Assembly: GCA_963821715.1 (NCBI GenBank)
Contig: CAWGET010000006.1
Coordinates: 744,001 to 808,000 of the forward strand
Direction: 5' to 3'
Length of the DNA: 64,000 nt
Source of the DNA: CAWGET01 sp963821715
GTDB taxonomy: Bacteria > Bacteroidota > Ignavibacteria > Ignavibacteriales > Melioribacteraceae
Shown: positions 44,390 through 53,587 of the stretch, one piece after another
Layout of the letters: every line of letters starts with the position of its first letter
How positions within the stretch are numbered: the stretch's first letter is position 1
Program-made: the position numbers and the translations under genes
Notes under the pieces: model-generated
Told to the model about the DNA's origin: nothing
What the model saw: the letters and a program-made list of their open reading frames with translations, nothing else
The model's database searches: none

Positions 44390-44857
44390 TTATTTATGAA
44401 ACACTACTTTATAATCGACAAATTTTTTGTTTTTATAAATGAACTTTGCGCTGAAAAATTTTTTTTCAAAAATCCATTTCAAAAATATTTTATCGCCTTC
44501 CCATAAATTGAGTTCGAACAATTTTTTATTCGGTTTCCATTCAAGATTTCCTTCTGCCGAATTTTTATTTAGTTCCCCGGAAAATTTTTCCGCACGGAAA
44601 AGAAAAACATTCCAATCATTTTTTCCGTCAAATTTAGGGAAGACGATAAATCCGCATAAACGCGGGTCTTCAATTTTTAGCCCTGACTCTTCTTCAACTT
44701 CACGAACCACGCACTCTTCAGGAGTTTCGCCTTCTTCAAACTTTCCTCCCAGTCCGTTCCATTTTCCCAGATGATGATCGTTCTTTTTCTTAACGCGATG
44801 CAGCATAAGCGTTTGTTCATCTTTCATCACATAACAAAGAGTGGCTAAAATCTGCAA
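44390..44857 (-). CDS. NUDIX hydrolase, MutT/8-oxo-dGTPase-like
   Basis: The 155-residue protein contains a complete NUDIX box at about residues 38-60 (GKFEEGETPEECVVREVEEE followed by SGL), matching Gx5Ex7REUxEExGU. The arrangement WNGLGGKFEEGE resembles 8-oxo-dGTP diphosphatases, which clean oxidised nucleotides from the pool. It starts 3 bp after the ornithine aminotransferase stop, so the two are likely co-transcribed. Confidence 0.92.
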   Translation of the reverse strand: MQILATLCYVMKDEQTLMLHRVKKKNDHHLGKWNGLGGKFEEGETPEECVVREVEEESGLKIEDPRLCGFIVFPKFDGKNDWNVFLFRAEKFSGELNKNSAEGNLEWKPNKKLFELNLWEGDKIFLKWIFEKKFFSAKFIYKNKKFVDYKVVFHK

Positions 44858-44860
44858 TCT

Positions 44861-46063
44861 TTAATCCATCTTTAAAACTTCGTCAATCTGTTTCATCGCA
44901 TCATCTATTTCTTCTTTTTTGATGACGAGAGGCGGAGCAAAACGGATAACGTTTTCGTGCGTTTCTTTGCACAAAATTCCTCTTTCTTTCAACGCTTCAC
45001 AAAATCTGCGCGCGCCTTTCGCTTCCGGTTTTAATTCCACGCCGATGAATAAACCTTTTCCTCGGATTTCCTTCACGTGATCGCTTTCAACAGCTCTTAA
45101 TTTTTCTCTAAAATAATTTCCGAGTTCGTAAGATTTCTCAACAAGATTTTCTTCGACTAGAACATTTAGCGCTTCGATAGCGACAGCAGCACCGAGAGGA
45201 TTTCCTCCGAATGTTGAACCGTGATCTCCGGGTTTAAAAACGCCGAGAACTTCTTTCTTCGATAAAACCGCGGAAACAGGATAGCATCCGCCCGATAAAG
45301 CTTTGCCGATTATCACTGCATCCGGCTTTATGTCTTCATACTGGAAAGCAAATAATTTCCCGCTTCGTCCGAGACCCGATTGAATTTCGTCGGCAATGAA
45401 CAACACGTTATTTTCTTTACAGATATCGTATGCTTGTTTTAAATATCCGTCGGGAGGAACTATGACTCCGCCTTCGCCTTGAATCGGCTCCACGATAAAC
45501 GCTGCGGTATTTTCGTTGATCGCATTTTTCAAATCATCCGCATTGCCGTATTCCACAACTCTGAAACCGGGAGTAAGCGGACCGAAACCGTGTTTGTATT
45601 GGTCTTCGGTGGAAAAACTTATAATGGAAATTGTGCGTCCGGCAAAATTATTAGAGCAGACAATTATTTCGGCTTTATCATTCTCAATTCCTTTTACTGT
45701 GTATCCCCATTTGCGCGCGGCTTTTAACGCTGTCTCAACCGCTTCGGCACCCGAGTTCATCGGAAGGATCATTTCGTAACCGGTCAGCTCGTTCAATTTT
45801 TTATAGAGCATCGGAAGCTGACTGTTTCTAAATGCGCGGGAAGTAAGCGTAACTTTTTCCGCCTGATCTTTAAGCGCTTTAATAATTTTCGGGTGGCAAT
45901 GCCCTTGGTTTACAGCAGAGTAAGCGGCGAGACAATCTAAATACTTTTTTCCGTCAACATCGTATACCCAAACTCCTTCAGCTCTTTCAATCACAACATC
46001 TAACGGATGATAATTATGCGCGCCGTATTTTTCTTCCAATTCAATAAAATCAGTTGCCTGCAT
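44861..46063 (-). CDS. rocD: Ornithine aminotransferase
   Basis: The 400-residue class-III PLP aminotransferase has the family landmarks: YDVDGKKYLDCLAAYSAVNQGHCHP, MNSGAEAVETALKAARKWGY, EPIQGEGGVIVP, ADEIQSGLGRSGK and the cofactor Lys in VIIGKALSGGCYPVSA. The AYSAVNQGH segment is typical for ornithine rather than acetylornithine aminotransferase. It converts ornithine and 2-oxoglutarate to glutamate semialdehyde and glutamate. Confidence 0.95.
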   Translation of the reverse strand: MQATDFIELEEKYGAHNYHPLDVVIERAEGVWVYDVDGKKYLDCLAAYSAVNQGHCHPKIIKALKDQAEKVTLTSRAFRNSQLPMLYKKLNELTGYEMILPMNSGAEAVETALKAARKWGYTVKGIENDKAEIIVCSNNFAGRTISIISFSTEDQYKHGFGPLTPGFRVVEYGNADDLKNAINENTAAFIVEPIQGEGGVIVPPDGYLKQAYDICKENNVLFIADEIQSGLGRSGKLFAFQYEDIKPDAVIIGKALSGGCYPVSAVLSKKEVLGVFKPGDHGSTFGGNPLGAAVAIEALNVLVEENLVEKSYELGNYFREKLRAVESDHVKEIRGKGLFIGVELKPEAKGARRFCEALKERGILCKETHENVIRFAPPLVIKKEEIDDAMKQIDEVLKMD

Positions 46064-46207
46064 TTCGTTCCTCTTTTATATTATTAATTTTGATTTCGAG
46101 CAAGTAATCTATTAAAATTAAGAATCAGTTTCGAGAAAAATAAGTTGAATTATATATAATCAATATTTTTTTTGATTAATTTTATGGGAATAACAAAGAG
46201 AAATATA

Positions 46208-46627
46208 ATGGAAATAAAAACGTTAAGTTTTTCAGTGGAAACAAAGGGTAATAACGATATTATCGACATAACAAGAGACGTACAATCCGCGCTTTCCGGT
46301 TCGGACCTGCGAGAAGGAAGCGCGCTTCTGTTCGTGCCCGGTTCAACGGCGGGATTATCAACAATCGAATACGAATCCGGCCTTCTAAAAGATTATCCGG
46401 AGTTTATGGAATCTATAATTCCTTCCGGAAGAACTTATCATCACGATGAAACGTGGCAGGACGGTAACGGTTTTTCTCACGTGCGCGCGGCACTGCAAGG
46501 CGCGTCTCTTACCGTTCCATTCTCTAACGGAAAATTACTTTTGGGAACCTGGCAGCAAATAATTTTAATTGATTTTGATAACCGATCAAGAAAACGAAAT
46601 GTAATCGTTCAGCTAACCGGGATGTAG
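46208..46627 (+). CDS. yjbQ: YjbQ family (UPF0047) protein
   Basis: The protein has about 139 residues. It shows the YjbQ core: DITRDVQSALSGSDLREGSALLFVPGSTAGLSTIEYE, then HHDETWQDGNGFSHVRAALQGASLTVPFSNGKLLLGTWQQIILIDFDNRSRKR. Members have weak thiamine-phosphate synthase activity; the in vivo role is unclear. The ATG at 46208 with AAAGAG upstream is chosen. It is 1 bp upstream of a LOG-family gene, so they form an operon. Confidence 0.92.
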   Translation: MEIKTLSFSVETKGNNDIIDITRDVQSALSGSDLREGSALLFVPGSTAGLSTIEYESGLLKDYPEFMESIIPSGRTYHHDETWQDGNGFSHVRAALQGASLTVPFSNGKLLLGTWQQIILIDFDNRSRKRNVIVQLTGM

Positions 46628-46628
46628 C

Positions 46629-47156
46629 ATGACGCGGAAGACAGTTACGATTTTCGGAAGTTCGTTTCCCAAAAACGGAGAGGAAGAATACAAAACGGCT
46701 TATGAATTGGGAAAATTTTTGGGCGAAAATAATCTTAATGTTTGCAGCGGCGGATACCGTGGAATTATGGACGCCGTTTCCAAAGGAGCTGTTGAAGCGG
46801 GAACTAAAGCGACAGGAATATTATTGAAAAATTCTTACGGAAATCCAAGTGAACATTTAACCAAACAAATTATTGCAGAAAATTTATTTGAAAGAATCCG
46901 GCTCCTCATCGAAAACGGTGACGCTTTTATAATTTTACCCGGCGGAACGGGAACGCTTTTAGAACTAGCGGCTGTGTGGGAATTAATTAATAAAGGAATT
47001 ATGCCGGCAGAACCCGTAGCGGCTTTGGGCAAAATGTGGCGGAAAATTATTCCTGTTTTGGAAGAAAGAACGGCAGCGGAAAATAGAAAAACCGGATTGA
47101 TTAAGATTTTTGAAGATTATAAAGAATGCGCGGAATATATTATTGAAAAATTGTAG
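46629..47156 (+). CDS. LOG/TIGR00725-type Rossmann protein
   Basis: The 175-residue protein has a Rossmann-like fold with SGGYRGIMDAVSKGA and the nucleotide-binding PGGTGTLLELAAVWE. This matches the PGGxGTxxE motif of the LOG/lysine-decarboxylase-like family (cytokinin riboside 5'-monophosphate phosphoribohydrolase). A nucleotide hydrolase role is likely. Its stop codon sits inside the following terminator hairpin. Confidence 0.9.
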   Translation: MTRKTVTIFGSSFPKNGEEEYKTAYELGKFLGENNLNVCSGGYRGIMDAVSKGAVEAGTKATGILLKNSYGNPSEHLTKQIIAENLFERIRLLIENGDAFIILPGGTGTLLELAAVWELINKGIMPAEPVAALGKMWRKIIPVLEERTAAENRKTGLIKIFEDYKECAEYIIEKL

Positions 47157-47186
47157 AGACGTTCAGTGGAACGCCTCTACTTTTTT
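47153..47186. terminator. Bidirectional terminator / 28-bp palindrome
   Basis: The arms GTAGAGACGTTC (47153-47164) and GAACGCCTCTAC (47169-47180) pair over 12 bp with one mismatch (a G-U wobble on the reverse strand) and are followed by six T. Upstream A-runs allow it to work for the convergent reverse-strand gene as well. A degraded copy of the same length lies at 50520-50547. Confidence 0.85.
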
Positions 47187-47209
47187 GAAGTGCAAATTAA
47201 AGTTTATAT

Positions 47210-50092
47210 CTACTGTACAGAATCTTTTTCCGCAGTATTTTTCTGAGCGGACATTGCCTGATATTGAGTCATTAGTTGATCTAACTGTTTATCTTGAGGA
47301 AAATATTCTTTCAGGTCTTCCACAATTTTTATAGCTTTATTGTATTCACCGAGATTTTCATAAATTTCCAAAAGCATCTGATACGGATTATAATAAGGAT
47401 CATTAAAGCTTTTCGGATTTTCTTCAATTCTCGCAAGCGCTTCCCGTTCAACATCTTTCGCAATATCATAATATCTATCAACCGCTCCGGCGCGATAATA
47501 TATTCTTCCTACATCGTGGAGCAATCTGTAATCCATCGGAATCACTTCGCGCGGAAGCTGGTCTTCCATCTCATTCAACGTTTTTACAACCATCTCGTTA
47601 TTATTTGCGTTCAAATAACTTAAAGCTAAACGCATGTATGAGTTTCTATAATTCTGAGTCAGGCGTTCGTGATTATCGTCAAAGAAAATATTTGGATTAT
47701 TCAAGCCTCTGAATTTAAATCCCGGTTGATAATCTTTACTGTAACCTTCAGGATGATTGAACAATTGTTCGCTCATTAATTCTCTATCAACATATTCTCC
47801 GCCGCCTTTATGCTTAACCGGAGTTAACCGGAAGGCCAATCCTTCCATTTTAAGATAATCGTCAAGATTAAGACGGCTGTCTTCCGAAACAGTAACCGCG
47901 AAATAAACCGGACGATCCCATTTGCTCGCTTCAATGATGTCACGAACTACCAAATCCTGCGGTCGCAGCGCATCTATTCCGCCGTAATTTGCCGTCGGCT
48001 CCATCTTCCAGCTAAGGTCTTTTATCGTCGTATCTTCAATTCCCAAACGACGAAGATTCTCCTTCGATACCGGGACCGATACGTTTTGCGCGTCAAATCT
48101 AACGGGCGAGATTCTATCTATTCTTTCATCAGAAAGTGTCATAGGAATACCTGCCGTTCCATAAGCCTCATTATTTTTCAACTGCTTGATATACCAGGGA
48201 GTATTGAGCAGACTTAAATTAGCTATTCGAACGTCGCGTCTTACACCTTCAACATCCTGCAGATACCAAAGCGGGAAAGTATCGTTATCACCATTGGTAA
48301 ACAAAATTCCATTCGGCGCAACGCTCTGAAGTATATTGTAAGAATAATCCCACGGTACATAATTTTCCGATCTGTCGTTTTCGTGATAATTAGCGAGTAT
48401 CATTTTTACTGGAACGAGGATGAAGGCCAATATAAGAATAAGACTAACCGCGCCATTTTTGAATTTTGAATCCTTCAGACTTTGTGCAGCTAAATCCAAA
48501 ATTCCTCTAACACCCAAGGCGATCCAAATGGAGTAAACAAAGAAAGCCCCGACGTAAAAGTAATCCCTTTCCCGAGGCTGCGGCTGCTGCTGGTTTTGAT
48601 AGAACGCAGTAAGCCATCCTAGGAAAATGAACATCACAAGGAAGACGGAAGCCATTTTCCAATCTTTTTTAAAATGATAATAGACTCCGAACAATCCGAT
48701 GAAAAATGGTATTGCCCAAAGCTGAGTCCAATCAACTCCGCTATCCTGAACCGTCGATTTCTTTCCTGCGTAATTCCAAAGAAGGTAACGATTGAACATA
48801 TGATTCATCTGGTAATTCCAAAAGAAATCCAGATCATTTGAATAGTTTGCGTAAATTCCCTGCAAATGCGGCTCGGATGAAAATCTTCTTTTGAACGTAG
48901 GAAAATCTCCGTACTGCTCTCTGTTCAAATATGAAACAAGTTCGGAAAATGTTTTCGGACTGTTAAGATTTATTGGCGGATCCTGATTTGACCTGATTAT
49001 TATTTGAGTATATGATGTAAATCCAAGTAAAGCGAATAAAAAAGCCTTGCCTACGAGATTTAGGGTCTGCTTGTTATTTTTACCGGACCAATAAATTAAA
49101 TATCCGATTGCAGCAAAAATAGCTACGAGTAAAATTATATCGAAAACTATTTCGTTACCGGCGATACCGGAAATAAGAGTCGGAAAGTATTTAACAATGC
49201 CGGGATAAACTGCTATTAAAGCAATGCCGCCGATAATTATCGGGAAATAGAATGAATTGCGCTGGAAAATTTTCTTCCAAAAGACGCCCATATAAATTAT
49301 GCTGATTCCTACAAAGATCAACAAAAATTTTGTATCGACCGCTTTATATTCTTCAGGAGAAGGCGGTTGAGCAGAATTTTGAGAATACCACATTGCGACC
49401 GCAGCGAGGATTATTATCGCCGCGTGTCCCATAAAAATGAATCCGGTATTTTTTAAACTCTCGTTATCGTTAATATATTTTCTGAACATAACAACCATAA
49501 TTACAGGAACGATCCCGAGAACAGACATAAGGTGAACGCCGGTCGAAAGCCCGATTAAATAGGCGATCATTATCAAATATTTTTCATTGTCGGGTTCGTC
49601 GGCTTTCTCGTGCCACAGCATAAGCATCCATGTTACGAAAGCAATAAAGAAAGTTGAAAGCGCATAAACCTCTGCCTCAACTCCGTTAAACCAGAATGTA
49701 GAACTAAAAGCTAAAGACAATGCTCCTATCGCAGCAGCTAAATAAGTGCCGAATGCATCAAATAAATTTTGATGAGTTCTTGCTTTATAATTAAGAATCA
49801 ATTTTACCGCTATCAGATAAAGGAACAAAACGGTAAAAGCGCTGGAAAGAACCGAAACCGTATTAACACGGAAAGCGATATTTTCGGCGAAAGGGATAAG
49901 TGAAAAAAATCTTCCGAGTATTAAAAAAAACGGAGTGCCCGGCGGATGCGGGACCTGCATTCCGTAAGCCGAAGCAATGAATTCGCCGGTATCCCAAAAA
50001 GAAACCGACGGCTGAACTGTTAAAAAATATACCAAAGCAGTAATTATAAAAACTGCAAAACCAATAATCTTATGAAGTCTATTTTCCGTCAT
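47210..50092 (-). CDS. DUF2723 membrane protein (PMT-like), with C-terminal soluble domain
   Basis: The 960-residue protein has the DUF2723 N-terminus (PSVSFWDTGEFIASAYGMQVPHPPGTPFFLILGRFFSL) and about 12-14 membrane helices. It ends with a long C-terminal soluble, TPR-like region (about 820-945). The family is distantly related to protein O-mannosyltransferases and other GT-C enzymes, and the FWDTGEF acidic motif fits that role. It is common in Bacteroidota and Ignavibacteria; the sugar donor and acceptor are not known. Confidence 0.92.
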   Translation of the reverse strand: MTENRLHKIIGFAVFIITALVYFLTVQPSVSFWDTGEFIASAYGMQVPHPPGTPFFLILGRFFSLIPFAENIAFRVNTVSVLSSAFTVLFLYLIAVKLILNYKARTHQNLFDAFGTYLAAAIGALSLAFSSTFWFNGVEAEVYALSTFFIAFVTWMLMLWHEKADEPDNEKYLIMIAYLIGLSTGVHLMSVLGIVPVIMVVMFRKYINDNESLKNTGFIFMGHAAIIILAAVAMWYSQNSAQPPSPEEYKAVDTKFLLIFVGISIIYMGVFWKKIFQRNSFYFPIIIGGIALIAVYPGIVKYFPTLISGIAGNEIVFDIILLVAIFAAIGYLIYWSGKNNKQTLNLVGKAFLFALLGFTSYTQIIIRSNQDPPINLNSPKTFSELVSYLNREQYGDFPTFKRRFSSEPHLQGIYANYSNDLDFFWNYQMNHMFNRYLLWNYAGKKSTVQDSGVDWTQLWAIPFFIGLFGVYYHFKKDWKMASVFLVMFIFLGWLTAFYQNQQQPQPRERDYFYVGAFFVYSIWIALGVRGILDLAAQSLKDSKFKNGAVSLILILAFILVPVKMILANYHENDRSENYVPWDYSYNILQSVAPNGILFTNGDNDTFPLWYLQDVEGVRRDVRIANLSLLNTPWYIKQLKNNEAYGTAGIPMTLSDERIDRISPVRFDAQNVSVPVSKENLRRLGIEDTTIKDLSWKMEPTANYGGIDALRPQDLVVRDIIEASKWDRPVYFAVTVSEDSRLNLDDYLKMEGLAFRLTPVKHKGGGEYVDRELMSEQLFNHPEGYSKDYQPGFKFRGLNNPNIFFDDNHERLTQNYRNSYMRLALSYLNANNNEMVVKTLNEMEDQLPREVIPMDYRLLHDVGRIYYRAGAVDRYYDIAKDVEREALARIEENPKSFNDPYYNPYQMLLEIYENLGEYNKAIKIVEDLKEYFPQDKQLDQLMTQYQAMSAQKNTAEKDSVQ

Positions 50093-50118
50093 TAAATTCC
50101 ACCGTGCTAATATTTTCT

Positions 50119-50337
50119 TTATTGTTTTTTGAAATATTGATCAAAATTTTTCTTTTCGCGGTTGACGTAATATTTTACGTGAAGCGCTTTTAATCTTTCC
50201 ATGGAGAGTTTGTCCAGATCCTCATCATCCTTATGCCGCTGTAAAAGAATTTTATATTCGTCCGATTCTTTTTTATCAAACTTTCTTTCGAACCGTTTTA
50301 AATCATCAAAAAATTTTTTCTGATTTCTTCGACTCAT
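50119..50337 (-). CDS. Small highly charged protein, unknown function
   Basis: The 72-residue protein (from MSRRNQKKFF at 50337) is rich in Lys, Asp, Glu and Arg and predicted all-helical. It lies 26 bp upstream of the DUF2723 gene on the same strand. The longer frame to 50367 has no clear ribosome site. No family is recognised, and the gene itself is only moderately certain. Confidence 0.55.
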   Translation of the reverse strand: MSRRNQKKFFDDLKRFERKFDKKESDEYKILLQRHKDDEDLDKLSMERLKALHVKYYVNREKKNFDQYFKKQ

Positions 50338-50519
50338 AGTATTATTCCATTTTAGAACAAGTTGCAAATATAAAAAATAATTTGGGTAAATAATTATCTT
50401 TTTAGATGAAAAAATTTATACGCGATAAAGTTCCCGTTATTTTTCTTTTAAAACAATCGGGAATATTTTGAGAACAACTATGATTTAATTCCTGCATTTC
50501 AAGGCTGTAACTTTTACCC

Positions 50520-50547
50520 GTAGAAACGTTACGCGGAAAATCTCTAC
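50520..50547. repeat. Degraded copy of the 28-bp palindrome
   Basis: The sequence begins GTAGAAACGTT and ends TCTCTAC. It is exactly as long as the palindrome at 47153-47180 and matches it at 21 of 28 positions, including both ends. Its inner arms no longer pair well and it has no T-run, so it reads as a decayed repeat rather than a working terminator. Confidence 0.5.
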
Positions 50548-50568
50548 AACATTAAACAGTATTTATAT

Positions 50569-51702
50569 CTATTGTTTAATTTTCATTTTTGATTTCAACT
50601 CCGGATACCATTCCGCTGTTTTTTCAAGAAAGTACCGAGCGGAATTTTCCCATGTGAAATTTGAAGCCCAGGATTTTGCTTCATCCGACATCTGTTTTAA
50701 TTTCTCTTTATCGAAAATTAATTCAGTTATCTTTTCCGATAACTTATTTAAATCGTTCAACTTTACAAGAAGACCGGTTTTATTGTCGATTATCGAATCC
50801 CGCAATCCCGGCACATCCGATCCGATCACCGGAGTTCCCATCGCGTTGGCTTCAATAACTGTAATTCCCCATCCTTCTTTATAAGCCATCGTTATAAAAA
50901 TCCACGCTCTGCCGAGTAGTTCGGCTTTCTCTTCTTCCGATAAAAAACCTAAAAATTCTACATTATTTTGAAGACCTTTCTCTTTCACATAATTCTTAAG
51001 TTCCGCAAGATGATCCCCTCTTCCGCCGATCTTCAATTTGATTCCCGAAATTTTATTTTTTATCAAACCGACGGCGTCAATTACATTTTCAATATTTTTA
51101 TATTTTTTGATTCTTCCGACATAAACCAATAACGGCTCTTCTGATTTTTCAACCTTTACTTTCGAAAACAGATCTTGGTCTATTGCATTGTAAAGAATAT
51201 CCAATTTATCTTCCGGCTGTCCGAGTTCGATCATTTCTTTTTTGGTGCTTTCGGAGACTACAAATATCGGAGTCTTTTTGTACACCGAAGGAATCCGCCG
51301 CTCCGCTCGGATAATATAGTAAGCCATGGGGAAAAGAATTTCTTTGTAAAGAGAATTTCCGTGTATATGATGAAGAATTCCGACTAATGGAGTTTTAATA
51401 TAATTAGGTGTGAACAAGGGTATTTTCGAAATGTCATCAACTATTAGATCGAAATCGTTTGCGGCAAATTCTTTTAAGTAATATTTCCGAAATTGTTTAT
51501 CGAAGAAAAATTTATTCCCGACTCTTACTGTTTTTATTCCGTCAATAATTTCAACTGTAGGTGCGTTTTTAAATTGATGAGCGATTAACGTCACCGAATT
51601 TCCCATCGCCGATAACCGCCGGAAAATTTCGTGCAGATGAATTTCCGCTCCACCGGCTTCAGGATTTTTTATATCGCGCCAGTTGATAACGAGTATTTTC
51701 AT
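50569..51702 (-). CDS. Glycosyltransferase family 4 (GT-B fold)
   Basis: The 377-residue protein has an N-terminal acceptor domain (NPEAGGAEIHLHEIFRRL) and a C-terminal GT1/GT4 donor domain (VYVGRIKKYKNIENVIDA, FLGFLSEEEKAELLGRAWIF, KEGWGITVIEANAMGTPVIGSDVPGLRD with the EX7E-type motif). It transfers a sugar from a nucleotide sugar to a surface glycan, probably at the inner membrane. The acceptor is unknown. Confidence 0.93.
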   Translation of the reverse strand: MKILVINWRDIKNPEAGGAEIHLHEIFRRLSAMGNSVTLIAHQFKNAPTVEIIDGIKTVRVGNKFFFDKQFRKYYLKEFAANDFDLIVDDISKIPLFTPNYIKTPLVGILHHIHGNSLYKEILFPMAYYIIRAERRIPSVYKKTPIFVVSESTKKEMIELGQPEDKLDILYNAIDQDLFSKVKVEKSEEPLLVYVGRIKKYKNIENVIDAVGLIKNKISGIKLKIGGRGDHLAELKNYVKEKGLQNNVEFLGFLSEEEKAELLGRAWIFITMAYKEGWGITVIEANAMGTPVIGSDVPGLRDSIIDNKTGLLVKLNDLNKLSEKITELIFDKEKLKQMSDEAKSWASNFTWENSARYFLEKTAEWYPELKSKMKIKQ

Positions 51703-51755
51703 TAAACCTGCAAATTAAATCGAAAAAAAATGTTTTTCAAAGATAATGAAAAGAG

Positions 51756-51798
51756 ATTGCAAAAAAGAATTAAACAAAGAAATTAAACAAGAGAATTG
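51756..51798. repeat. Short GAATTAAACA-type array, second copy
   Basis: Units GAATTAAACAAA, GAAATTAAACAAGA and GAATTG follow a 16-bp head (ATTGCAAAAAAGAATT) that is identical to the head of the array at 5690-5776. Confidence 0.55.
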
Positions 51799-51841
51799 TC
51801 CGTAGGGATGCTTTTAGCAAACAACGGATTTAAGAACTTTT

Positions 51842-51881
51842 ACCACAGATTCCACAGATTAGCACAGATTTGCACAGATAG
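51842..51881. repeat. CACAGAT short tandem repeat
   Basis: CACAGAT appears four times at 9-10 bp intervals (CCACAGATT, CCACAGATTA, GCACAGATTT, GCACAGATAG). Similar arrays are known to me as frequent intergenic repeats in several bacterial groups. Confidence 0.6.
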
Positions 51882-51985
51882 AATTGCTCAACATTGAATC
51901 CGAGATCAGAAAAAATTAAAACTTTTATTCGTTAACGAGACTCCTGATCAAAAATATTTTGAATCCATTAAATTCAAAATGTTTG

Positions 51986-52033
51986 TTTCGCTTCTCGTGC
52001 CTAGCTTCTAGTTTCCCGTCTCACGTTTGACAT
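51986..52033. repeat. 7-bp periodic degenerate repeat after the polyferredoxin gene
   Basis: On the reverse strand (the coding strand of the preceding gene) heptads read GAGACGG, GAAACTA, GAAGCTA, GGCACGA and GAAGCGA. This is the third GAARYNA array, and it again starts within a few bases of a stop codon. Confidence 0.6.
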
Positions 52034-52036
52034 TCT

Positions 52037-53587
52037 TTAAAACGGAAAATCTTCCTGAATCTCTTCTTCTAATTTTTCTTCTTTCGGTTTTTCGGCTTTT
52101 AGGTGAATGGGATTACTCTCCACATAAATAGCTTTGTAAGGAATTGTAGGACAGGCGAATTCGCACGCGCCGCAGCCGATGCAAATCTCTTCTTCAACTT
52201 GCGGCTCTTTCAAATTTTCGAACGGAACCATTTTTACGGCTTTCGTCGGACAATGCTCCGAGCATGCGCCGCATTCGGTTTTTTCTGTATGGACAATGCA
52301 GTTATCTTTTACAAATTTTGCTTTCCCAAGTTGGATCAGTTTTTTCTCTTCTATTTTTACAGGCAGAATCGCGCCCGTCGGACACACTTCCCCGCAAATA
52401 GTGCAATCGTAATTGCAAAAACCTTTTGAATAATGCATCCGCGGCTGAAGCATTGCAAAAAATCCATACTCTAAAAATGACGGCTGTAAAACGTGCGTTG
52501 GACATGAACTTACGCAGAGAGAACACGCGGTACAATTGTCGTTAAAACTTTCAAGGCTATAAGAGCCGGGCGGGCTGACAGCATTTTTTCTTAAAATAGG
52601 AACTGTGTTTTTTTTCTTCGGAATAATTTTCTGCTGCGCATAACTTAATCCCGTGAGGGAAATAAAGAATCCGATACTATTCAAAATAAAATTTCTTTTT
52701 TCATAGTCGGTATCCGCAGCCGACGATTTCTTTTTATTTTTTGTAAACACAATTCCTGAACTTGGGCAGACCGAAACGCAGTTAAAACAAACAACGCATC
52801 TGTCAAAATCTACTGTACCGCTTTTGGAATCAATACATCCGCCTTTGCAGAATTTATCGCAAACTCCGCAAACCCTGCAATTATTTTCATCAATTTTAAT
52901 TTTATATAACGATACTTTCGATATCAATCCCAAGAATGTCCCTACAGGACAAATAGTGTTGCAGAATAGTCTTCCATTTTTATAGACGAGCGCGATAATT
53001 AAAGCGAGAAATAAAAGCGAAACGCTCAATGCAAAGAGTTCAACGCCTTTAAATTCTACCGGATAAAACGCATAATAATTTGCAGCTTCCAAAATATTTG
53101 CGGCGGAATTGTTCATCAAAATAATAACGGGATTAAAAATAGACGTAACAATCCGACCGAAAATACTGAACGGATCGAGAAAACTAAGAAGCAAAACCGA
53201 TCCCGACACAAAAACTACTACGGTCAAAATTAAAATAGAATAGCGCAGAATAATATAATTGGAAGTGAAATTGTAAAATCGTTTCAACTTAGTTTTGCGG
53301 AAAAGTTTATGGATAATATCCTGGAATATTCCGAACGGACATATTGACGAACAATAAATTCTTCCGAATAAAAGAGTCGCCAAAATAATAAGCAGAAATC
53401 CGATGGCTGCAAAACTTACAGCATACGAAAATTTTACGAACGAAGGAACAAACTGAAAATAAAGAATGTAACTATCGAACTGAGCAGGGATTATATTTTT
53501 TATATCGATGAACAATAACGTGACGGCCAAAAAAAAGAATATCGAAGCGGCAATTCTTATTTTTCGAAGAAGAGCATAATTCATCAA
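52037..53587 (-). CDS. Membrane polyferredoxin (NapH/NosR-like 4Fe-4S protein)
   Basis: The 516-residue protein has about five membrane helices in its first half, with the cysteine motifs CSICPFGIF and CNTICPVGTF on the cytosolic side, as in NapH/NosR-type electron transfer proteins. Several 4Fe-4S ferredoxin clusters follow: CRVCGVCDKFC, CVVCFNCVSVCP, CTACSLCVSSCP, CTICGEVCP, CGACSEHCP and CIGCGACEFACP. It would pass electrons from the quinone pool or cytosol across the membrane. It lies immediately downstream of the DUF362 gene (no gap), so they probably work together. Confidence 0.92.
   Translation of the reverse strand: MMNYALLRKIRIAASIFFFLAVTLLFIDIKNIIPAQFDSYILYFQFVPSFVKFSYAVSFAAIGFLLIILATLLFGRIYCSSICPFGIFQDIIHKLFRKTKLKRFYNFTSNYIILRYSILILTVVVFVSGSVLLLSFLDPFSIFGRIVTSIFNPVIILMNNSAANILEAANYYAFYPVEFKGVELFALSVSLLFLALIIALVYKNGRLFCNTICPVGTFLGLISKVSLYKIKIDENNCRVCGVCDKFCKGGCIDSKSGTVDFDRCVVCFNCVSVCPSSGIVFTKNKKKSSAADTDYEKRNFILNSIGFFISLTGLSYAQQKIIPKKKNTVPILRKNAVSPPGSYSLESFNDNCTACSLCVSSCPTHVLQPSFLEYGFFAMLQPRMHYSKGFCNYDCTICGEVCPTGAILPVKIEEKKLIQLGKAKFVKDNCIVHTEKTECGACSEHCPTKAVKMVPFENLKEPQVEEEICIGCGACEFACPTIPYKAIYVESNPIHLKAEKPKEEKLEEEIQEDFPF

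Larger units (their letters stand above)
51703..52036. other. Repeat-rich intergenic region
   Basis: This 334-bp gap has no ORF. It carries three separate short-repeat families: GAATTAAACA units (51756-51798), CACAGAT units (51842-51881) and GAARYNA heptads (51986-52033). It also presumably holds the glycosyltransferase promoter. Confidence 0.65.
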
